Positions 17,742 to 27,413 of a stretch of 64,000 nucleotides of DNA are shown here, piece after piece. Source of the DNA: an uncultured Planktomarina sp. (lineage in GTDB: Bacteria > Pseudomonadota > Alphaproteobacteria > Rhodobacterales > Rhodobacteraceae); contig CALSQF010000006.1 in the NCBI GenBank assembly GCA_943788425.1, positions 186,001 through 250,000 of the forward strand, given 5' to 3'. The number at the start of each line of letters is the position of its first letter. Position 1 is the stretch's first letter. The notes beneath the pieces are model-generated. The model was given only the letters and a program-made list of their open reading frames with translations. It made no database searches and had not been told where the DNA came from. The translations under genes were made by a program, and so were the position numbers.

Positions 17742-19157
17742 ATGGATCTTATCCTCGCGTCTCAATCTGCCACGCGCCGCCGCATTTTAAACTCGGCACG
17801 AATGAGTGCTCGGTTTATGTCACCACAGATTGATGAAGAAAATATTACGAAATCTTTGAGCGCAGAGCAGGCCGCGCCGCGCGACATTGCCGATACTTTA
17901 GCAGAACATAAAGCACTAAAAATATCTCGAAAGAATCTAGACTGTTGGGTGATTGGCTGTGATCAAATATTGGTCTTTGAAGGAGAAATATTTGGAAAGC
18001 CCGCCTCTCGTGAAGCGCTAAAAGACTCTCTATCTCGCCTTTCTGGACAAACGCATAGATTGATAACTGCCAATGTTATTTACAAGGATTGCAAACCTCA
18101 GTGGCGACATATCGCTATCAGCTATATGTCGATGCGGTCCATGAGTGCGGCTGAAATAGACGCTTACGTTGCAACATATTGGCAGGAGGTGAAACAAGCC
18201 GCGGGCGGCTATCACTTCGAAAGAACACCAGATCTCTTTTTTGCTGTTCGAGGTAATTGGTTTGACATCATGGGGCTTTCGATCGGGCCAATCATAGGGT
18301 TTTTAAATCAAATCGACACAAATAACCCATACCAAAATCCGAAACTTGCGGCTGTTTTGGGTCATCCGATTGCTCAAAGTAAGTCACCTCGGATACACGG
18401 GCACTGGCTTGAAAAAAATGGCATATCAGGGGATTATATCGCGATAGATATTCCCCCTGCGCATTTTAATGACACTCTAAATATGCTCTTTGACGTTGGA
18501 TTCTCAGGATTTAATGTCACCATTCCGCATAAGGAACAAGCATTGGCATTCGCCGATCACATGAGCCCGAGAGCGCAACGCATAGGCGCAGCCAATACAC
18601 TGATAAAAACGGACATCGGTGATATTCGTGCAGATAATACAGATGGTTACGGCTTCATAACCAACCTATCCACGCAAAGTGAGACCTGGCAACCGAAGGC
18701 TGGCCCTGCTTTGGTTTTGGGAGCAGGTGGCGCTGCGCGAGCGATTTTGGTTGCCCTTTTGGACGTGGGCGTCCCAAAAATCTATCTTTCCAATCGGACC
18801 CGTGCCCGCGCTGATGACCTGGCCGCTGAAATATCTGACCTTATTGAAGTGATTGATTGGCAGGATAAAGAAGATGTTTTACCAGAGGCGTTCACCGTGG
18901 TGAACAGCACCTCTCTTGGTATGACGGGCAAAGCGGCTCTAGATTTTGACTTGACCGACATAAACCCACATGCACTCGTAACAGATCTCATTTACGCGCC
19001 TTTAGAAACCCAGCTCTTAAAAGACGCGCGTGGACGTGGATGTGAAGTGGTGGGCGGAATTGGTATGTTACTGCATCAAGCTGTGCCTGGTTTTGAAGCT
19101 TGGTTTGGCACCCGGCCCGAGGTGGATCAAGAGCTAGAGGCGTTGATGCTTACATGA
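17742..19157 (+). CDS. Fused Maf-family nucleotide pyrophosphatase and shikimate dehydrogenase (Maf-AroE)
   Basis: One uninterrupted 471-residue frame holds two enzymes. Residues 1-190 are a Maf nucleoside-triphosphate pyrophosphatase: SQSATRRRIL at 8-16, the catalytic GCDQ at 72-75 and the KP of the base-binding loop at 86-87. Residues about 201-471 are shikimate dehydrogenase: SKSPRIHG at 213-220, Lys264 in NVTIPHK, Asp301 in DNTDG, and the NADP-binding GAGGAARA at 327-334 followed by NRTRARA. The linker is about ten residues and contains no start codon. In relatives I know, maf and aroE are adjacent separate genes, so a lost stop is the likely origin. The stop overlaps the coaE start. ATG at 17742 fits the Maf N-terminus. 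Confidence 0.92.
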   Translation: MDLILASQSATRRRILNSARMSARFMSPQIDEENITKSLSAEQAAPRDIADTLAEHKALKISRKNLDCWVIGCDQILVFEGEIFGKPASREALKDSLSRLSGQTHRLITANVIYKDCKPQWRHIAISYMSMRSMSAAEIDAYVATYWQEVKQAAGGYHFERTPDLFFAVRGNWFDIMGLSIGPIIGFLNQIDTNNPYQNPKLAAVLGHPIAQSKSPRIHGHWLEKNGISGDYIAIDIPPAHFNDTLNMLFDVGFSGFNVTIPHKEQALAFADHMSPRAQRIGAANTLIKTDIGDIRADNTDGYGFITNLSTQSETWQPKAGPALVLGAGGAARAILVALLDVGVPKIYLSNRTRARADDLAAEISDLIEVIDWQDKEDVLPEAFTVVNSTSLGMTGKAALDFDLTDINPHALVTDLIYAPLETQLLKDARGRGCEVVGGIGMLLHQAVPGFEAWFGTRPEVDQELEALMLT

Positions 19158-19747
19158 GTTTTTTATTGGGATTAACCGGATCTATCGGCATGGGCAAATC
19201 AACAACTGCCCAGTTATTCGCCGACCGCGGGTGCAAAATTTGGGACGCCGACAGCACTGTTCACCGCGCCTATAGCAAAAACGGCATGGCTGTGACTGTT
19301 ATTGCGAAGATTGCCCCCGGCGCCGTGCTTCAAGGAGCGGTAGATCGCGCAAAGCTTCGTGCACTTATTTCACAAGACGCCAGCCTTTTGCCAAAGCTAG
19401 AAGCGATCATTCACCCGCTTGTTAAACAAGATCGGTACGCATTTATTGCCAATAATCCAAAGTCTATCTTGGTATTTGACATCCCCTTGTTGTTTGAGCT
19501 CAATTCACAAACTGATTTTGACGCCGTGGCATGTGTAATGTTGAGTTTTGAGGCGCAAAAATCCCGTGTTTTGGCACGATCAGGGATGACGGAAGAGCAT
19601 TTTGAGATGATCCGATCCAAACAATGGCCGGCCGAAAAAAAAGCTGCTGAGGCAGATTACATAATTGACACAACCAGTCTTGAAACAGCAGCCCAGGCGG
19701 TCGATGCTATTTTAAAAGATATCAAAAAAAGGCAAAGAAATGCGTGA
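19154..19747 (+). CDS. coaE: Dephospho-CoA kinase
   Basis: Last step of coenzyme A synthesis: phosphorylates dephospho-CoA at the 3'-hydroxyl. The 197-residue protein has the P-loop [12 protein letters not shown] at the N-terminus, the [10 protein letters not shown] motif, and the FDIPLLFE lid region. ATG at 19154 overlaps the maf-aroE stop (ATGA), and the 3' end overlaps dnaQ by eight bases. maf-aroE, coaE and dnaQ thus form one tightly coupled operon. Confidence 0.96.
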   Translation: MSFLLGLTGSIGMGKSTTAQLFADRGCKIWDADSTVHRAYSKNGMAVTVIAKIAPGAVLQGAVDRAKLRALISQDASLLPKLEAIIHPLVKQDRYAFIANNPKSILVFDIPLLFELNSQTDFDAVACVMLSFEAQKSRVLARSGMTEEHFEMIRSKQWPAEKKAAEADYIIDTTSLETAAQAVDAILKDIKKRQRNA

Positions 19748-20435
19748 AATTGTCTTGGATACAGAAACCACGGGGTTTGAGCCGAGTGAAGGGGATCGGA
19801 TTGTTGAGATTGGAGCAGTAGAACTGTTCAATCACTTGCCGACCGGCCGAACCTATCACCAATATATCAACCCAGAACGCAACATGCCGGAAGCTGCGTT
19901 TAATGTGCACGGATTGAGTAAAGAATTTTTATCAAATAAACCACTATTTAAAGACATCGCACAAGAATTCATTGATTTTATTAAAGATTCAAAGCTTGTC
20001 ATACATAACGCTTCTTTTGACATGAAATTTTTAAATGCAGAGCTGAAGTGGGTAAATCGGCCAGCCTTACCCAATCATCAAGCAATTGACACTCTTGCGA
20101 TTGCCCGCCGTAAATTTCCTGGCTCTCCAGCTTCACTGGATGCTTTGTGCCGCAGGTTTGGTATTGATAACTCTTCTCGAACATTGCACGGGGCATTGCT
20201 CGATTCCGAAATCTTAGCCGAGGTCTATTTGGAGCTGGTGGGTGGTCGCCAGCCAGATTTGGTTTTATCTGGCCCGGAGGTCAAAACATCGGCGGATGGT
20301 TCCCCATCTTGTGATTGGCGCCCCGCGCCCCGGCCAAAACCCCTGCCATCCAGACTCTCAGAGACAGAAAAAGCGGCGCATGATTCATTCATCGCCGCTT
20401 TAGGATCTGTTGCTCTTTGGACAAAAGAGACTTAG
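19740..20435 (+). CDS. dnaQ: DNA polymerase III epsilon subunit (proofreading exonuclease)
   Basis: The 3'-5' proofreading subunit of the replicative polymerase. A 231-residue DEDDh exonuclease: Exo [10 protein letters not shown] at residues 6-14, Exo II around [10 protein letters not shown], and Exo III with [15 protein letters not shown] giving the H and final D. The C-terminal tail, which would bind the alpha subunit, is short. Its TAG stop overlaps the oppositely directed secB TAA, with the two stops sharing two bases. Confidence 0.95.
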   Translation: MREIVLDTETTGFEPSEGDRIVEIGAVELFNHLPTGRTYHQYINPERNMPEAAFNVHGLSKEFLSNKPLFKDIAQEFIDFIKDSKLVIHNASFDMKFLNAELKWVNRPALPNHQAIDTLAIARRKFPGSPASLDALCRRFGIDNSSRTLHGALLDSEILAEVYLELVGGRQPDLVLSGPEVKTSADGSPSCDWRPAPRPKPLPSRLSETEKAAHDSFIAALGSVALWTKET

Positions 20436-20938
20436 TTTGCTTTCGATTTGGCGTTTTCAGCAACGCGCCGTTGAATTTCATTGCGATAGAGTTGAACGAA
20501 ATCCATGGAGTCGAGGTTAAGCGGTGGGAAGCCACCATCTCGTGTGACATCGCTGATGATGCGTCGTAAGAAAGGGAAGATCATGCGCGGACATTCGATC
20601 ATCAAATAGGGATGCAGTTGATCTTCTGGCAGGTTTTCAACGTGAAAAATGCCTGCATATTCCAGCTCTAACAAAAACATCGGTTCGCCCTTATCTTTTG
20701 TTTTGGACGAAATTTCTGTTTTGATGATGACTTCAAATTGGTTTTCGATTGGACGCTTTTTTGCATCAATATTGACTTGAACAGACACATCGGGCTGCGC
20801 TTCACCGCTAATGCCCTTTTGAGCCAATACGTTCTCGAAAGACATATCGCGAACATACTGTGCTAAAACTTTCATTTTCAGAGGCTTAGGTGCGGCCTCT
20901 TCTTCGTTTTTAGCATTTTCAATCGGTTCTTGTGCCAT
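20432..20938 (-). CDS. secB: Protein-export chaperone SecB
   Basis: A cytosolic tetrameric chaperone that keeps preproteins unfolded and passes them to SecA. The 168-residue protein carries [13 protein letters not shown], the [11 protein letters not shown] core, [29 protein letters not shown] and a C-terminal [13 protein letters not shown] at 20938 follows AGGA in the leader; a longer in-frame reading to 21067 would overlap the fxsA gene and has no matching N-terminus. It is convergent with dnaQ. Confidence 0.96.
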   Translation of the reverse strand: MAQEPIENAKNEEEAAPKPLKMKVLAQYVRDMSFENVLAQKGISGEAQPDVSVQVNIDAKKRPIENQFEVIIKTEISSKTKDKGEPMFLLELEYAGIFHVENLPEDQLHPYLMIECPRMIFPFLRRIISDVTRDGGFPPLNLDSMDFVQLYRNEIQRRVAENAKSKAN

Positions 20939-20993
20939 CCTGGTCGCTCCTAAAAATATATCTTGAGCCGCATAACAGAATGCGGTGTGACCC

Positions 20994-21452
20994 TCAATGC
21001 TTTGTCGGGTCAGCGGAGCTTTGTGGCTCTGAAATATCTGTATAGTCCGCATCAATAACGGTATCATCTGAGCTGGTCTGGTGGGTGGAGAATTTCACAT
21101 TGGCCGATGTCAGCCTTGAACGGATCATGTTTGTGATCAGGTGCCGGAAGGGCGGAAAGAGAAGCAAGAATCCAAAAGCATCAGTGAAAAACCCTGGTGT
21201 GAGTAGCAGAGCACCGGCAAATAAAATCATTGCTCCATGCGCTAACGGCTCGGTTGGGTCTTTCATGGCCTTAAACGATCCTTGAAGCGCACTTAACACC
21301 TGCGCGCCCTGACTGCGCACAAGCGCGGTTCCAACAATGGCGGTCAATAAAACGATGAGCAACGTTGACCATAGGCCTATCGTGTAACCGACTTGGATAA
21401 AAAGGCCGATCTCGATTAACGGCACCGCTATAAAAGCTATCAACAACCGCAT
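20994..21452 (-). CDS. fxsA: FxsA family inner-membrane protein
   Basis: A 152-residue membrane protein of the FxsA family. Three or four hydrophobic segments are visible: IAFIAVPLIEIGLFIQVG, STLLIVLLTAIVG, and AMILFAGALLLTPGFFTDAFGFLLLFPPFR, the last bearing the family's TPGFFTD signature. The C-terminal tail is polar. In E. coli FxsA blocks phage exclusion when overproduced; the normal role is unknown. ATG at 21452 has GGAGAG eight bases upstream, which decides against ATG 21470. It diverges from the Tim44-like gene. Confidence 0.9.
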   Translation of the reverse strand: MRLLIAFIAVPLIEIGLFIQVGYTIGLWSTLLIVLLTAIVGTALVRSQGAQVLSALQGSFKAMKDPTEPLAHGAMILFAGALLLTPGFFTDAFGFLLLFPPFRHLITNMIRSRLTSANVKFSTHQTSSDDTVIDADYTDISEPQSSADPTKH

Positions 21453-21557
21453 TTTGGCTCTCCAATTCATCTGTGTGCCGGTGGACTTGGACCACCTGCT
21501 GCCCTACATAGGTATCAAGATCGAACATTTCTATTCCTCATGGGGCAACAGATCACA

Positions 21558-22214
21558 ATGAACATGCAAATTATACAATTATTGGCTTTAGCGGGTATCG
21601 CCATTTATCTTATTTTGAAGTTGCGGGGTGTTCTGGGCACAAGAGAGGGCCATGAGGGTCCACGAGCAGATATTGTTGAGCGCGCTGATTACCGGCCAAA
21701 GCTTGAAGTGATTGAAGGTGGTCCAGATCAGGACATTACAGACCACGTTGCAGAAGGCAGTGACGCAGCATCAGCGCTTTTGGGTATGAAGCAAGCCGAG
21801 CCGCCATTTTCTGTAACTGAATTTCTATATGGTTCGAAAAGCGCCTATGAAATGATTTTAATGGCTTTTGAGAATGGCGATTTGGACAGTGTCAAAGCCT
21901 TCTTGAATGCAGATGTCTATGACGCATTTGCCTCCGTTATAGAGGCCCGCAAGGCACAGGGACTTTCGATTGAGGCGGAATTCATTGGTGTGCGAGATAC
22001 TGGCTTAATTGGAGCGACCTTTGACCCTAAAAGTCAGGCGGCTCAGATTGACGTGCGTTTCATCTGTGAGCTGACCTCGGTGGTGCGCAATGCGGATGGG
22101 GATATTATTGAGGGCAATGAAACCGAGGTTAAACGCCAGCGCGATGTCTGGACGTTCGGTCGCACAATGGGTGCCGACGATCCAAACTGGCAGCTTATTG
22201 CTACGGGCGAATGA
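21558..22214 (+). CDS. Tim44-like domain protein (TimA-type)
   Basis: A 218-residue protein with one N-terminal membrane segment (IIQLLALAGIAIYLILKLRGVLG) and a C-terminal Tim44-like fold from about residue 75 (EFLYGSKSAYEMILMAFENGD onward). Alphaproteobacterial proteins of this kind resemble the mitochondrial import motor subunit Tim44 and may tether proteins at the inner membrane; the exact role here is not known. The start could be ATG 21558, 21564 or 21540; I used 21558. It overlaps mltA by four bases, and its neighbours secB and fxsA are also envelope or export genes. Confidence 0.87.
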   Translation: MNMQIIQLLALAGIAIYLILKLRGVLGTREGHEGPRADIVERADYRPKLEVIEGGPDQDITDHVAEGSDAASALLGMKQAEPPFSVTEFLYGSKSAYEMILMAFENGDLDSVKAFLNADVYDAFASVIEARKAQGLSIEAEFIGVRDTGLIGATFDPKSQAAQIDVRFICELTSVVRNADGDIIEGNETEVKRQRDVWTFGRTMGADDPNWQLIATGE

Positions 22215-23239
22215 TCTTTAGGCCACTGCTTCTGGCCGGCATTTTTGCGGCCTTTGGGTTGCCGGTGACCGCAGGCAACAGCTATCAGCCTATTCCATTT
22301 TCGGCGCTCAATGGTTGGATAGATGATGACCACGCGGCGGCGCTCGAGGCTTTTAAGGTTACTTGCGGAGATATGTCCGGTGAAGACTGGCAAGCCCTTT
22401 GCGCAGTTGCACATCAAAATGCAAATAGCCGACTGTATTTCGAAACATTTTTCCAACCAATCTTAACCAAGACCACAGAACCAGCTCTGTTTACTGGGTA
22501 TTATGAAACTGAAATTGATGGCTCTCGCGCGCGAACTGGGCGGTTTCAGTATCCAATTTATGGTGTGCCAGATGAGGTTCGTGCTGGTGGCATTTGGAAA
22601 ACGCGCAGAGATATAGAGGAAAACGAAGTTTTGAAGGGTAGGGGGTTGGAGCTGGCCTGGGTGGAAAATCCTGCTGATATTTTCTTTATGCAGATTCAAG
22701 GATCGGGCCGCGTGCGTCTGCAAGATGGCTCCACCCTTCGCTTTGGGTTTGGTGGATCCAACGGCCGTCGTTATCAGGCCATTGGCCCCCATTTGGTTGC
22801 ACTGGGTGTTTTGCAAGAGCATGAAGTATCCGCAAACCGCATAAAACAATGGGTGCTGAATAACCCTAAAAAGGGACAAGAAATTGTTTGGGAAAATCCA
22901 GCCTATGTCTTTTTTCGCCGCGTTGATGATGTGTCCAGCGACCGAGGCCCACTTGGCGCGATGAACCGCTCACTCACCGCGCTGCGTACTTTGGCTGTTG
23001 ATCCCAAATACGTCACTCTTGGAGCGCCGATATGGCTTGAAAAGGGGGGATCAAGACCTCTAAACCGCCTCATGATCGCCCAAGATACAGGGTCCGCTAT
23101 AACAGGACCGCAGCGCGCTGATGTGTTTTTTGGCACGGGCGATCAGGCTGGGATTGCAGCCGGCTTGACCAAAGATTCGGGTCGCATGATCCTATTACTG
23201 CCGATCCAAGAGGCCCGCGCTCGAGTTTTGGGACCGTAG
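22211..23239 (+). CDS. mltA: Membrane-bound lytic murein transglycosylase A
   Basis: Cleaves peptidoglycan with formation of 1,6-anhydromuramic acid. The 342-residue protein has a signal peptide (about residues 1-21, FRPLLLAGIFAAFGLPVTAG), the MltA domain with FTGYYE and MQIQGSGRVRL, and the C-terminal 3D domain with QDTGSAITGPQRADVFFG containing the catalytic-site Asp. I do not see a lipobox, so it is probably periplasmic rather than a lipoprotein. It starts within the end of the Tim44-like gene. Confidence 0.94.
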   Translation: MIFRPLLLAGIFAAFGLPVTAGNSYQPIPFSALNGWIDDDHAAALEAFKVTCGDMSGEDWQALCAVAHQNANSRLYFETFFQPILTKTTEPALFTGYYETEIDGSRARTGRFQYPIYGVPDEVRAGGIWKTRRDIEENEVLKGRGLELAWVENPADIFFMQIQGSGRVRLQDGSTLRFGFGGSNGRRYQAIGPHLVALGVLQEHEVSANRIKQWVLNNPKKGQEIVWENPAYVFFRRVDDVSSDRGPLGAMNRSLTALRTLAVDPKYVTLGAPIWLEKGGSRPLNRLMIAQDTGSAITGPQRADVFFGTGDQAGIAAGLTKDSGRMILLLPIQEARARVLGP

Positions 23240-23241
23240 AG

Positions 23242-23820
23242 ATGGCCAGAAAACTGCGTCCAGAAGAACGAGAGCTTTGGAACAAAGTTGCCGATACCGC
23301 AACGCCCCTGGTTCCACCGGCAAAGATGGAGATGCCGCGCGCCCTCTCTTTGCCAAAAGCAAAGATCGAGCGCCCCGCATCGGTACAGCCGGACCTCAAG
23401 GGTTTTAAAATTGGTGCAAAATCACGATCTACGCCTTTGGTTGGCGGAGGTCAGGCGCCGGTGAAGCCTGCGCCTGTGATGGATGCAAAGTCTTTTGGGA
23501 AGTTAACGCGTGGCAAGCTGCGGCCCGAAGGGCGCATCGACCTTCATGGGATGACAATGGCGGAAGCCCACCCAGCCTTGCAAGATTTCATTCTGGGATC
23601 CGCGCAACTGCAGCGCCGATTGGTTCTTGTGATTACCGGCAAGGGCAAATCCAAGCCAGATTATGGGCCCATTCCAGAACGTCATGGGGTATTGAGGCAT
23701 AATGTTCCGATTTGGTTGCGCCAATCACCGCTGTCTTCGGTGATTTTAGAAGTGACTCCCGCCCATCAGCGCCACGGTGGCGCTGGCGCGTTGTATGTTT
23801 ATTTGCGCCGGGGCCGCTAG
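23242..23820 (+). CDS. Smr domain protein (SmrA-like)
   Basis: A 192-residue protein with a C-terminal Smr domain from about residue 92: DLHGMTMAEAHPALQDFI, VLVITGKGKSK and the HGGAGALYVYLRR end. Smr domains are nucleic-acid nucleases or nicking domains related to the MutS2 C-terminus. The N-terminal half is basic and proline-rich with low complexity. It begins two bases after the mltA stop, and its own stop overlaps the stop of the convergent MFS gene. Confidence 0.9.
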   Translation: MARKLRPEERELWNKVADTATPLVPPAKMEMPRALSLPKAKIERPASVQPDLKGFKIGAKSRSTPLVGGGQAPVKPAPVMDAKSFGKLTRGKLRPEGRIDLHGMTMAEAHPALQDFILGSAQLQRRLVLVITGKGKSKPDYGPIPERHGVLRHNVPIWLRQSPLSSVILEVTPAHQRHGGAGALYVYLRRGR

Positions 23821-25028
23821 TTGGATAAGCGTGTGCGTACACGCTTAACACCGGCCCACATCATAAGAGATGAGAAGCCAAAAAACACGGAAACCGCGAC
23901 ATATTGTATATCAAGGGGTAGATCGTAATCCAGTAAAACCCCGGTTACCGCGGGACCAATCGCGGAGCCCAAAACCATGATAGCCGCTGCCGCCGCCTTG
24001 ATGGAACCGAGGTGTTTCGTGCCGTAAAATTCTGCCCAAAAAGCATTTGGAAGGGTTGCGTTTGCACCTGAGGATAGGCCAAGGAAAATAAATCCTACCA
24101 AAACCGCCATCAGCGATTGCCCAAATGCAAAAATCAAAAAGGCCCCAATCATTGGCAATTGAAAATAGGGGATCAGGCGGGCGGTGTCAAATTTGTCGAG
24201 CAAGATCCCAGATAAGATCATCGCGGCTATAGAAACCAGCGTGTAAACTGGAAACATGGCCACCAATTGCAAATGTTCCCACCCTTTAATTTCTGCAAAA
24301 TGCACCTGAAGGAAGAAAAAAGCGGTGTTAAACGCTGATTGTCCCAACAGTGCTGGGATCATGAACCAAAACAATGGATGGCGGAGTGCCTGATTGCGGC
24401 TCCAATGGCGCCCGCCCATACCTAAAGATTGCCCCTCAGTAGCGCTGGATTGAGGGCTGCGCTCTTCTGCCAGCAACCAAAGCAGCGCGGGAATGGCCAA
24501 AGCTGTGACGCCGGCCGCCAAGATCCATACGCTTTGCCAGGAGAAAAGCAACAAAAGGCTGACCACTAAAATTGGATAGCAGGCTTCACCAACGGAAAAC
24601 CCAAGGCTGGCAACAGAAAGCGCTTTGCCGCGGTTGGCCACAAACCAGCGGGACATCGCCACTGCCGCGATATGGGTCGACATGCCCTGACCGGTGAAGC
24701 GCAAACAAAAAATGACCACTGGCAGCAAGGCCACCCAGGGATTAAATGCCATGAACAAACAAGAGGCCGCGAGGGTGGCTAAGACAATCGGTCCCAGGTG
24801 CCGCACCCGCATGACATCAGTTAACCCACCGGACCAAATCATTACAATTGCGGATGCAAATGTGCCAAAGCCGTATATCGCACCCCAATCTCCATGAGAT
24901 AGATTGAAGGCTGCGCGGATCTCACCTGCAAATATAGATATGAAATACGTTTGCCCAAAGCTCGAGATTAAAGTGAGCAGGGCTCCAGCCGTTAGCCAGC
25001 GGCTGTTTTGGAAAATAAAACGTATCAT
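23817..25028 (-). CDS. Major facilitator superfamily transporter
   Basis: A 403-residue inner-membrane protein with about twelve hydrophobic segments. The segments are spaced as in MFS carriers, with a GGLTDVMRVRHLGP loop after helix 2 matching the family's D-R/K-x-G-R/K-R type motif and a central hydrophilic loop (about residues 190-210). No substrate can be read from the sequence. It lies 37 bases downstream of hslU in the same direction but shares no clear function with it. Confidence 0.87.
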   Translation of the reverse strand: MIRFIFQNSRWLTAGALLTLISSFGQTYFISIFAGEIRAAFNLSHGDWGAIYGFGTFASAIVMIWSGGLTDVMRVRHLGPIVLATLAASCLFMAFNPWVALLPVVIFCLRFTGQGMSTHIAAVAMSRWFVANRGKALSVASLGFSVGEACYPILVVSLLLLFSWQSVWILAAGVTALAIPALLWLLAEERSPQSSATEGQSLGMGGRHWSRNQALRHPLFWFMIPALLGQSAFNTAFFFLQVHFAEIKGWEHLQLVAMFPVYTLVSIAAMILSGILLDKFDTARLIPYFQLPMIGAFLIFAFGQSLMAVLVGFIFLGLSSGANATLPNAFWAEFYGTKHLGSIKAAAAAIMVLGSAIGPAVTGVLLDYDLPLDIQYVAVSVFFGFSSLMMWAGVKRVRTRLSN

Positions 25029-25065
25029 GCGCTGTTGTCAGATGAAATCTGACCGCTGACAAGAG

Positions 25066-26373
25066 CTATAACACGTAACGAGACAGATCTGTCGACTGCA
25101 GCAGGCTATCGAGATGCTTGTCGACATAAGCCTTATCAATAACAACTTCAGAGCCCGCCTGATCTGGTGCAGCGAAGGACAATTCCTCAAACACCCGTTC
25201 AATGACCGTATAAAGACGCCGTGCGCCGATGTTTTCAACAGAGCGGTTCACCTCGGCGGCCGCTTGCGCCAAGGCTTTAATACCATCTTCACTAAAGCTG
25301 ACAGAGACATCCTCTGTGCTCATCAGAGCAGAATATTGCAGGGTTAATGCGTTCTCTGTTTCGAAAAGAATGCGTATAAAATCTTCTTCGGTGAGATCAT
25401 GCAGCTCTACACGGATCGGCAGGCGGCCCTGAAGCTCAGGCAGAAGGTCGGATGGTTTTGCAACATGAAAAGCCCCGGAGGCTATAAACAAAATGTGATC
25501 GGTTTTCACAGGCCCATGTTTGGTGGACACAGTTGTACCTTCAATCAAAGGCAATAAATCGCGCTGCACACCTTCGCGACTGACATCTGCGCCCCGCGCA
25601 TCGGCGCGCGCGCAGACCTTATCAATCTCGTCGAGAAACACGATTCCGCTTTGCTCCACGGCGGTCAGGGCGGCTTTGGTGACGATTTCATCGTCGAGGA
25701 GTTTATCCGCCTCTTCTCCCAGTAAAACGTCATAACTGGCGGCTACGGTCATCTTTTTGCGGCTAGTTCTGCCGCCCATGGCTTTCCCGAAGATATCTCC
25801 AAGGTTCATCATTCCCATTTGACTGCCAGGTTGACCGGGTAGATCCAGTGCTGACAGGGGGTTAGACGTATCGGCAACCTCAAGTTCGATGACCGTGTCA
25901 TCCAATTCTCCACCGCGCAATTTTTTGCGGAACATTTCGCGGGTTGCGTCGCGCGCGTCTGTTCCAGCAATGGCCTCAACCACGCGTTCTTCGGCAGCCT
26001 CTTTTGCGCGCGCACGGACGTCTTCGCGCATGTGATCGCGGGTCATGGCGATGCTCGAGTCGACCAAATCTCGAATAATTTGCTCAACGTCCCGGCCGAC
26101 ATAGCCCACTTCAGTGAATTTTGTGGCTTCGACCTTTAGAAAAGGGGCCCGAGCCAATTTGGCCAACCGGCGGCTAATTTCGGTTTTGCCAACCCCGGTA
26201 GGGCCAATCATGAGAATATTTTTGGGATAAACCTCGTCACGGAGCTCATCTGGCAATTGTTTGCGGCGCCACCGGTTGCGCATCGCAACAGCTACAGCGC
26301 GTTTGGCATCATTTTGGCCGACAATATTGCGATCTAGCTCAGATACGATTTCGCGCGGGGTTAGGTCGGTCAC
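25066..26373 (-). CDS. hslU: ATP-dependent protease ATPase subunit HslU
   Basis: The AAA+ unfoldase of the HslUV protease. The 435-residue protein has [17 protein letters not shown], Walker [10 protein letters not shown], the [15 protein letters not shown] pore motif, Walker [11 protein letters not shown], the [12 protein letters not shown] sensor and the C-terminal ending SRYVL that docks in HslV. It overlaps hslV by four bases (ATGA), so the two are coupled. Confidence 0.97.
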   Translation of the reverse strand: MTDLTPREIVSELDRNIVGQNDAKRAVAVAMRNRWRRKQLPDELRDEVYPKNILMIGPTGVGKTEISRRLAKLARAPFLKVEATKFTEVGYVGRDVEQIIRDLVDSSIAMTRDHMREDVRARAKEAAEERVVEAIAGTDARDATREMFRKKLRGGELDDTVIELEVADTSNPLSALDLPGQPGSQMGMMNLGDIFGKAMGGRTSRKKMTVAASYDVLLGEEADKLLDDEIVTKAALTAVEQSGIVFLDEIDKVCARADARGADVSREGVQRDLLPLIEGTTVSTKHGPVKTDHILFIASGAFHVAKPSDLLPELQGRLPIRVELHDLTEEDFIRILFETENALTLQYSALMSTEDVSVSFSEDGIKALAQAAAEVNRSVENIGARRLYTVIERVFEELSFAAPDQAGSEVVIDKAYVDKHLDSLLQSTDLSRYVL

Positions 26374-26927
26374 TTTGAAATTACCTCAACGGTTAAATTG
26401 CCATTTGTGTAGACACAAATATCTGACGCAATCGCCATGGCCTTACGGGCAATTTCCTCTGCGCTGAGATTTGTTTCCTGCAGGCCGCGTGCTGCAGCCA
26501 GAGCGAAGTTGCCACCAGAGCCAATGGCCGCAATTCCATGTTCCGGCTCCAGCACATCACCGGCGCCAGTGATTATTAAGAGTTCAGCCCCATCGGTGAC
26601 AATCAGCATGGCCTCAAGTTTCTGCAAATATTTATCTGTGCGCCAATCCTTGGCCAGTTCAACGCAGGCGCGTTGCAGCTGACCAGGTGTGGCTTCTAGC
26701 TTCGCCTCAAGTCGCTCCAGGAGGGTAAAGGCGTCCGCTGTAGAGCCGGCAAAACCCACGACAACATCATTTCCGCTGGGTGATAGGCGCCGCACTTTGC
26801 GAGCGGACCCTTTTATGACCGTTGGTCCGAGGCTGACCTGCCCATCGCCGGCAACCACAACTTGAGAGCCTTTTCGCACACCAACAATCGTTGTGCCGTG
26901 CCATCCGGGAAATTTTGTATCGCTCAT
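26370..26927 (-). CDS. hslV: ATP-dependent protease proteolytic subunit HslV
   Basis: The threonine peptidase of HslUV. The 185-residue protein has the mature N-terminal Thr in [11 protein letters not shown], with processing expected before TTIV (about residue 12), then [11 protein letters not shown] and the [14 protein letters not shown] turn. Relatives share this short N-terminal extension. It is followed by hslU with a four-base overlap and preceded by the trxA terminator. Confidence 0.97.
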   Translation of the reverse strand: MSDTKFPGWHGTTIVGVRKGSQVVVAGDGQVSLGPTVIKGSARKVRRLSPSGNDVVVGFAGSTADAFTLLERLEAKLEATPGQLQRACVELAKDWRTDKYLQKLEAMLIVTDGAELLIITGAGDVLEPEHGIAAIGSGGNFALAAARGLQETNLSAEEIARKAMAIASDICVYTNGNLTVEVISK

Positions 26928-26984
26928 CTGCTTCTCCTCACTACGGACGCTATATGGGAAATGCCAGTGCTGGCAACAAGGGCA

Positions 26985-27012
26985 CGAAAAAAGGCGCTCA
27001 ACGGAGCGCCTT
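26985..27012 (-). terminator. Rho-independent terminator downstream of trxA
   Basis: On the minus strand GGCGCTC (27010-27004) and GAGCGCC (26999-26993) form a seven-pair stem with a four-base loop, followed by TTTTTT. It separates trxA from hslV. Confidence 0.88.
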
Positions 27013-27034
27013 TCGTAGAACTTGAGATTTCAAC

Positions 27035-27355
27035 TTAAATGGCGTCGTCAATCCAACTCTTTAATGCCGCCTTTGGGGCTGCGCCGGTTTTGTTGGAAAT
27101 GACTTGGCCATCTTTAAACAAAAACAAAGCTGGAATGCCGCGGACACCAAGGGCCGCAGCCGCAGAGGGGTTGCTGTCGACATCCACCTTAACCACTTTG
27201 ATTTTGCCTTCCATTTCAACAGAAAGCTCTTCAAGTGAAGGGCCAATTTGCTTGCACGGCCCGCACCATTCTGCCCAAAAATCCACCACAACGGGGAGAT
27301 CTGAGTCTTTTACAATACTATTAAAAGTTGCGTCTGTAGCGGCGACAGTGGCCAT
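27035..27355 (-). CDS. trxA: Thioredoxin
   Basis: A 106-residue cytosolic thiol-disulfide reductant with the active site [10 protein letters not shown] at residues about 29-38, the cis-proline region [13 protein letters not shown] and the usual single-domain length. ATG at 27355 has GGAG nine bases upstream; an extended in-frame start at 27388 is unlikely. It follows the broken addA, the usual addB-addA-trxA order in this family, and is closed by a strong terminator. Confidence 0.96.
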   Translation of the reverse strand: MATVAATDATFNSIVKDSDLPVVVDFWAEWCGPCKQIGPSLEELSVEMEGKIKVVKVDVDSNPSAAAALGVRGIPALFLFKDGQVISNKTGAAPKAALKSWIDDAI

Positions 27356-27413
27356 GGTGTTACTCCAAATGCTATAAGGCTTTCTCAAGAGTTAGAGTTG
27401 CAAGCGCCCAGCG

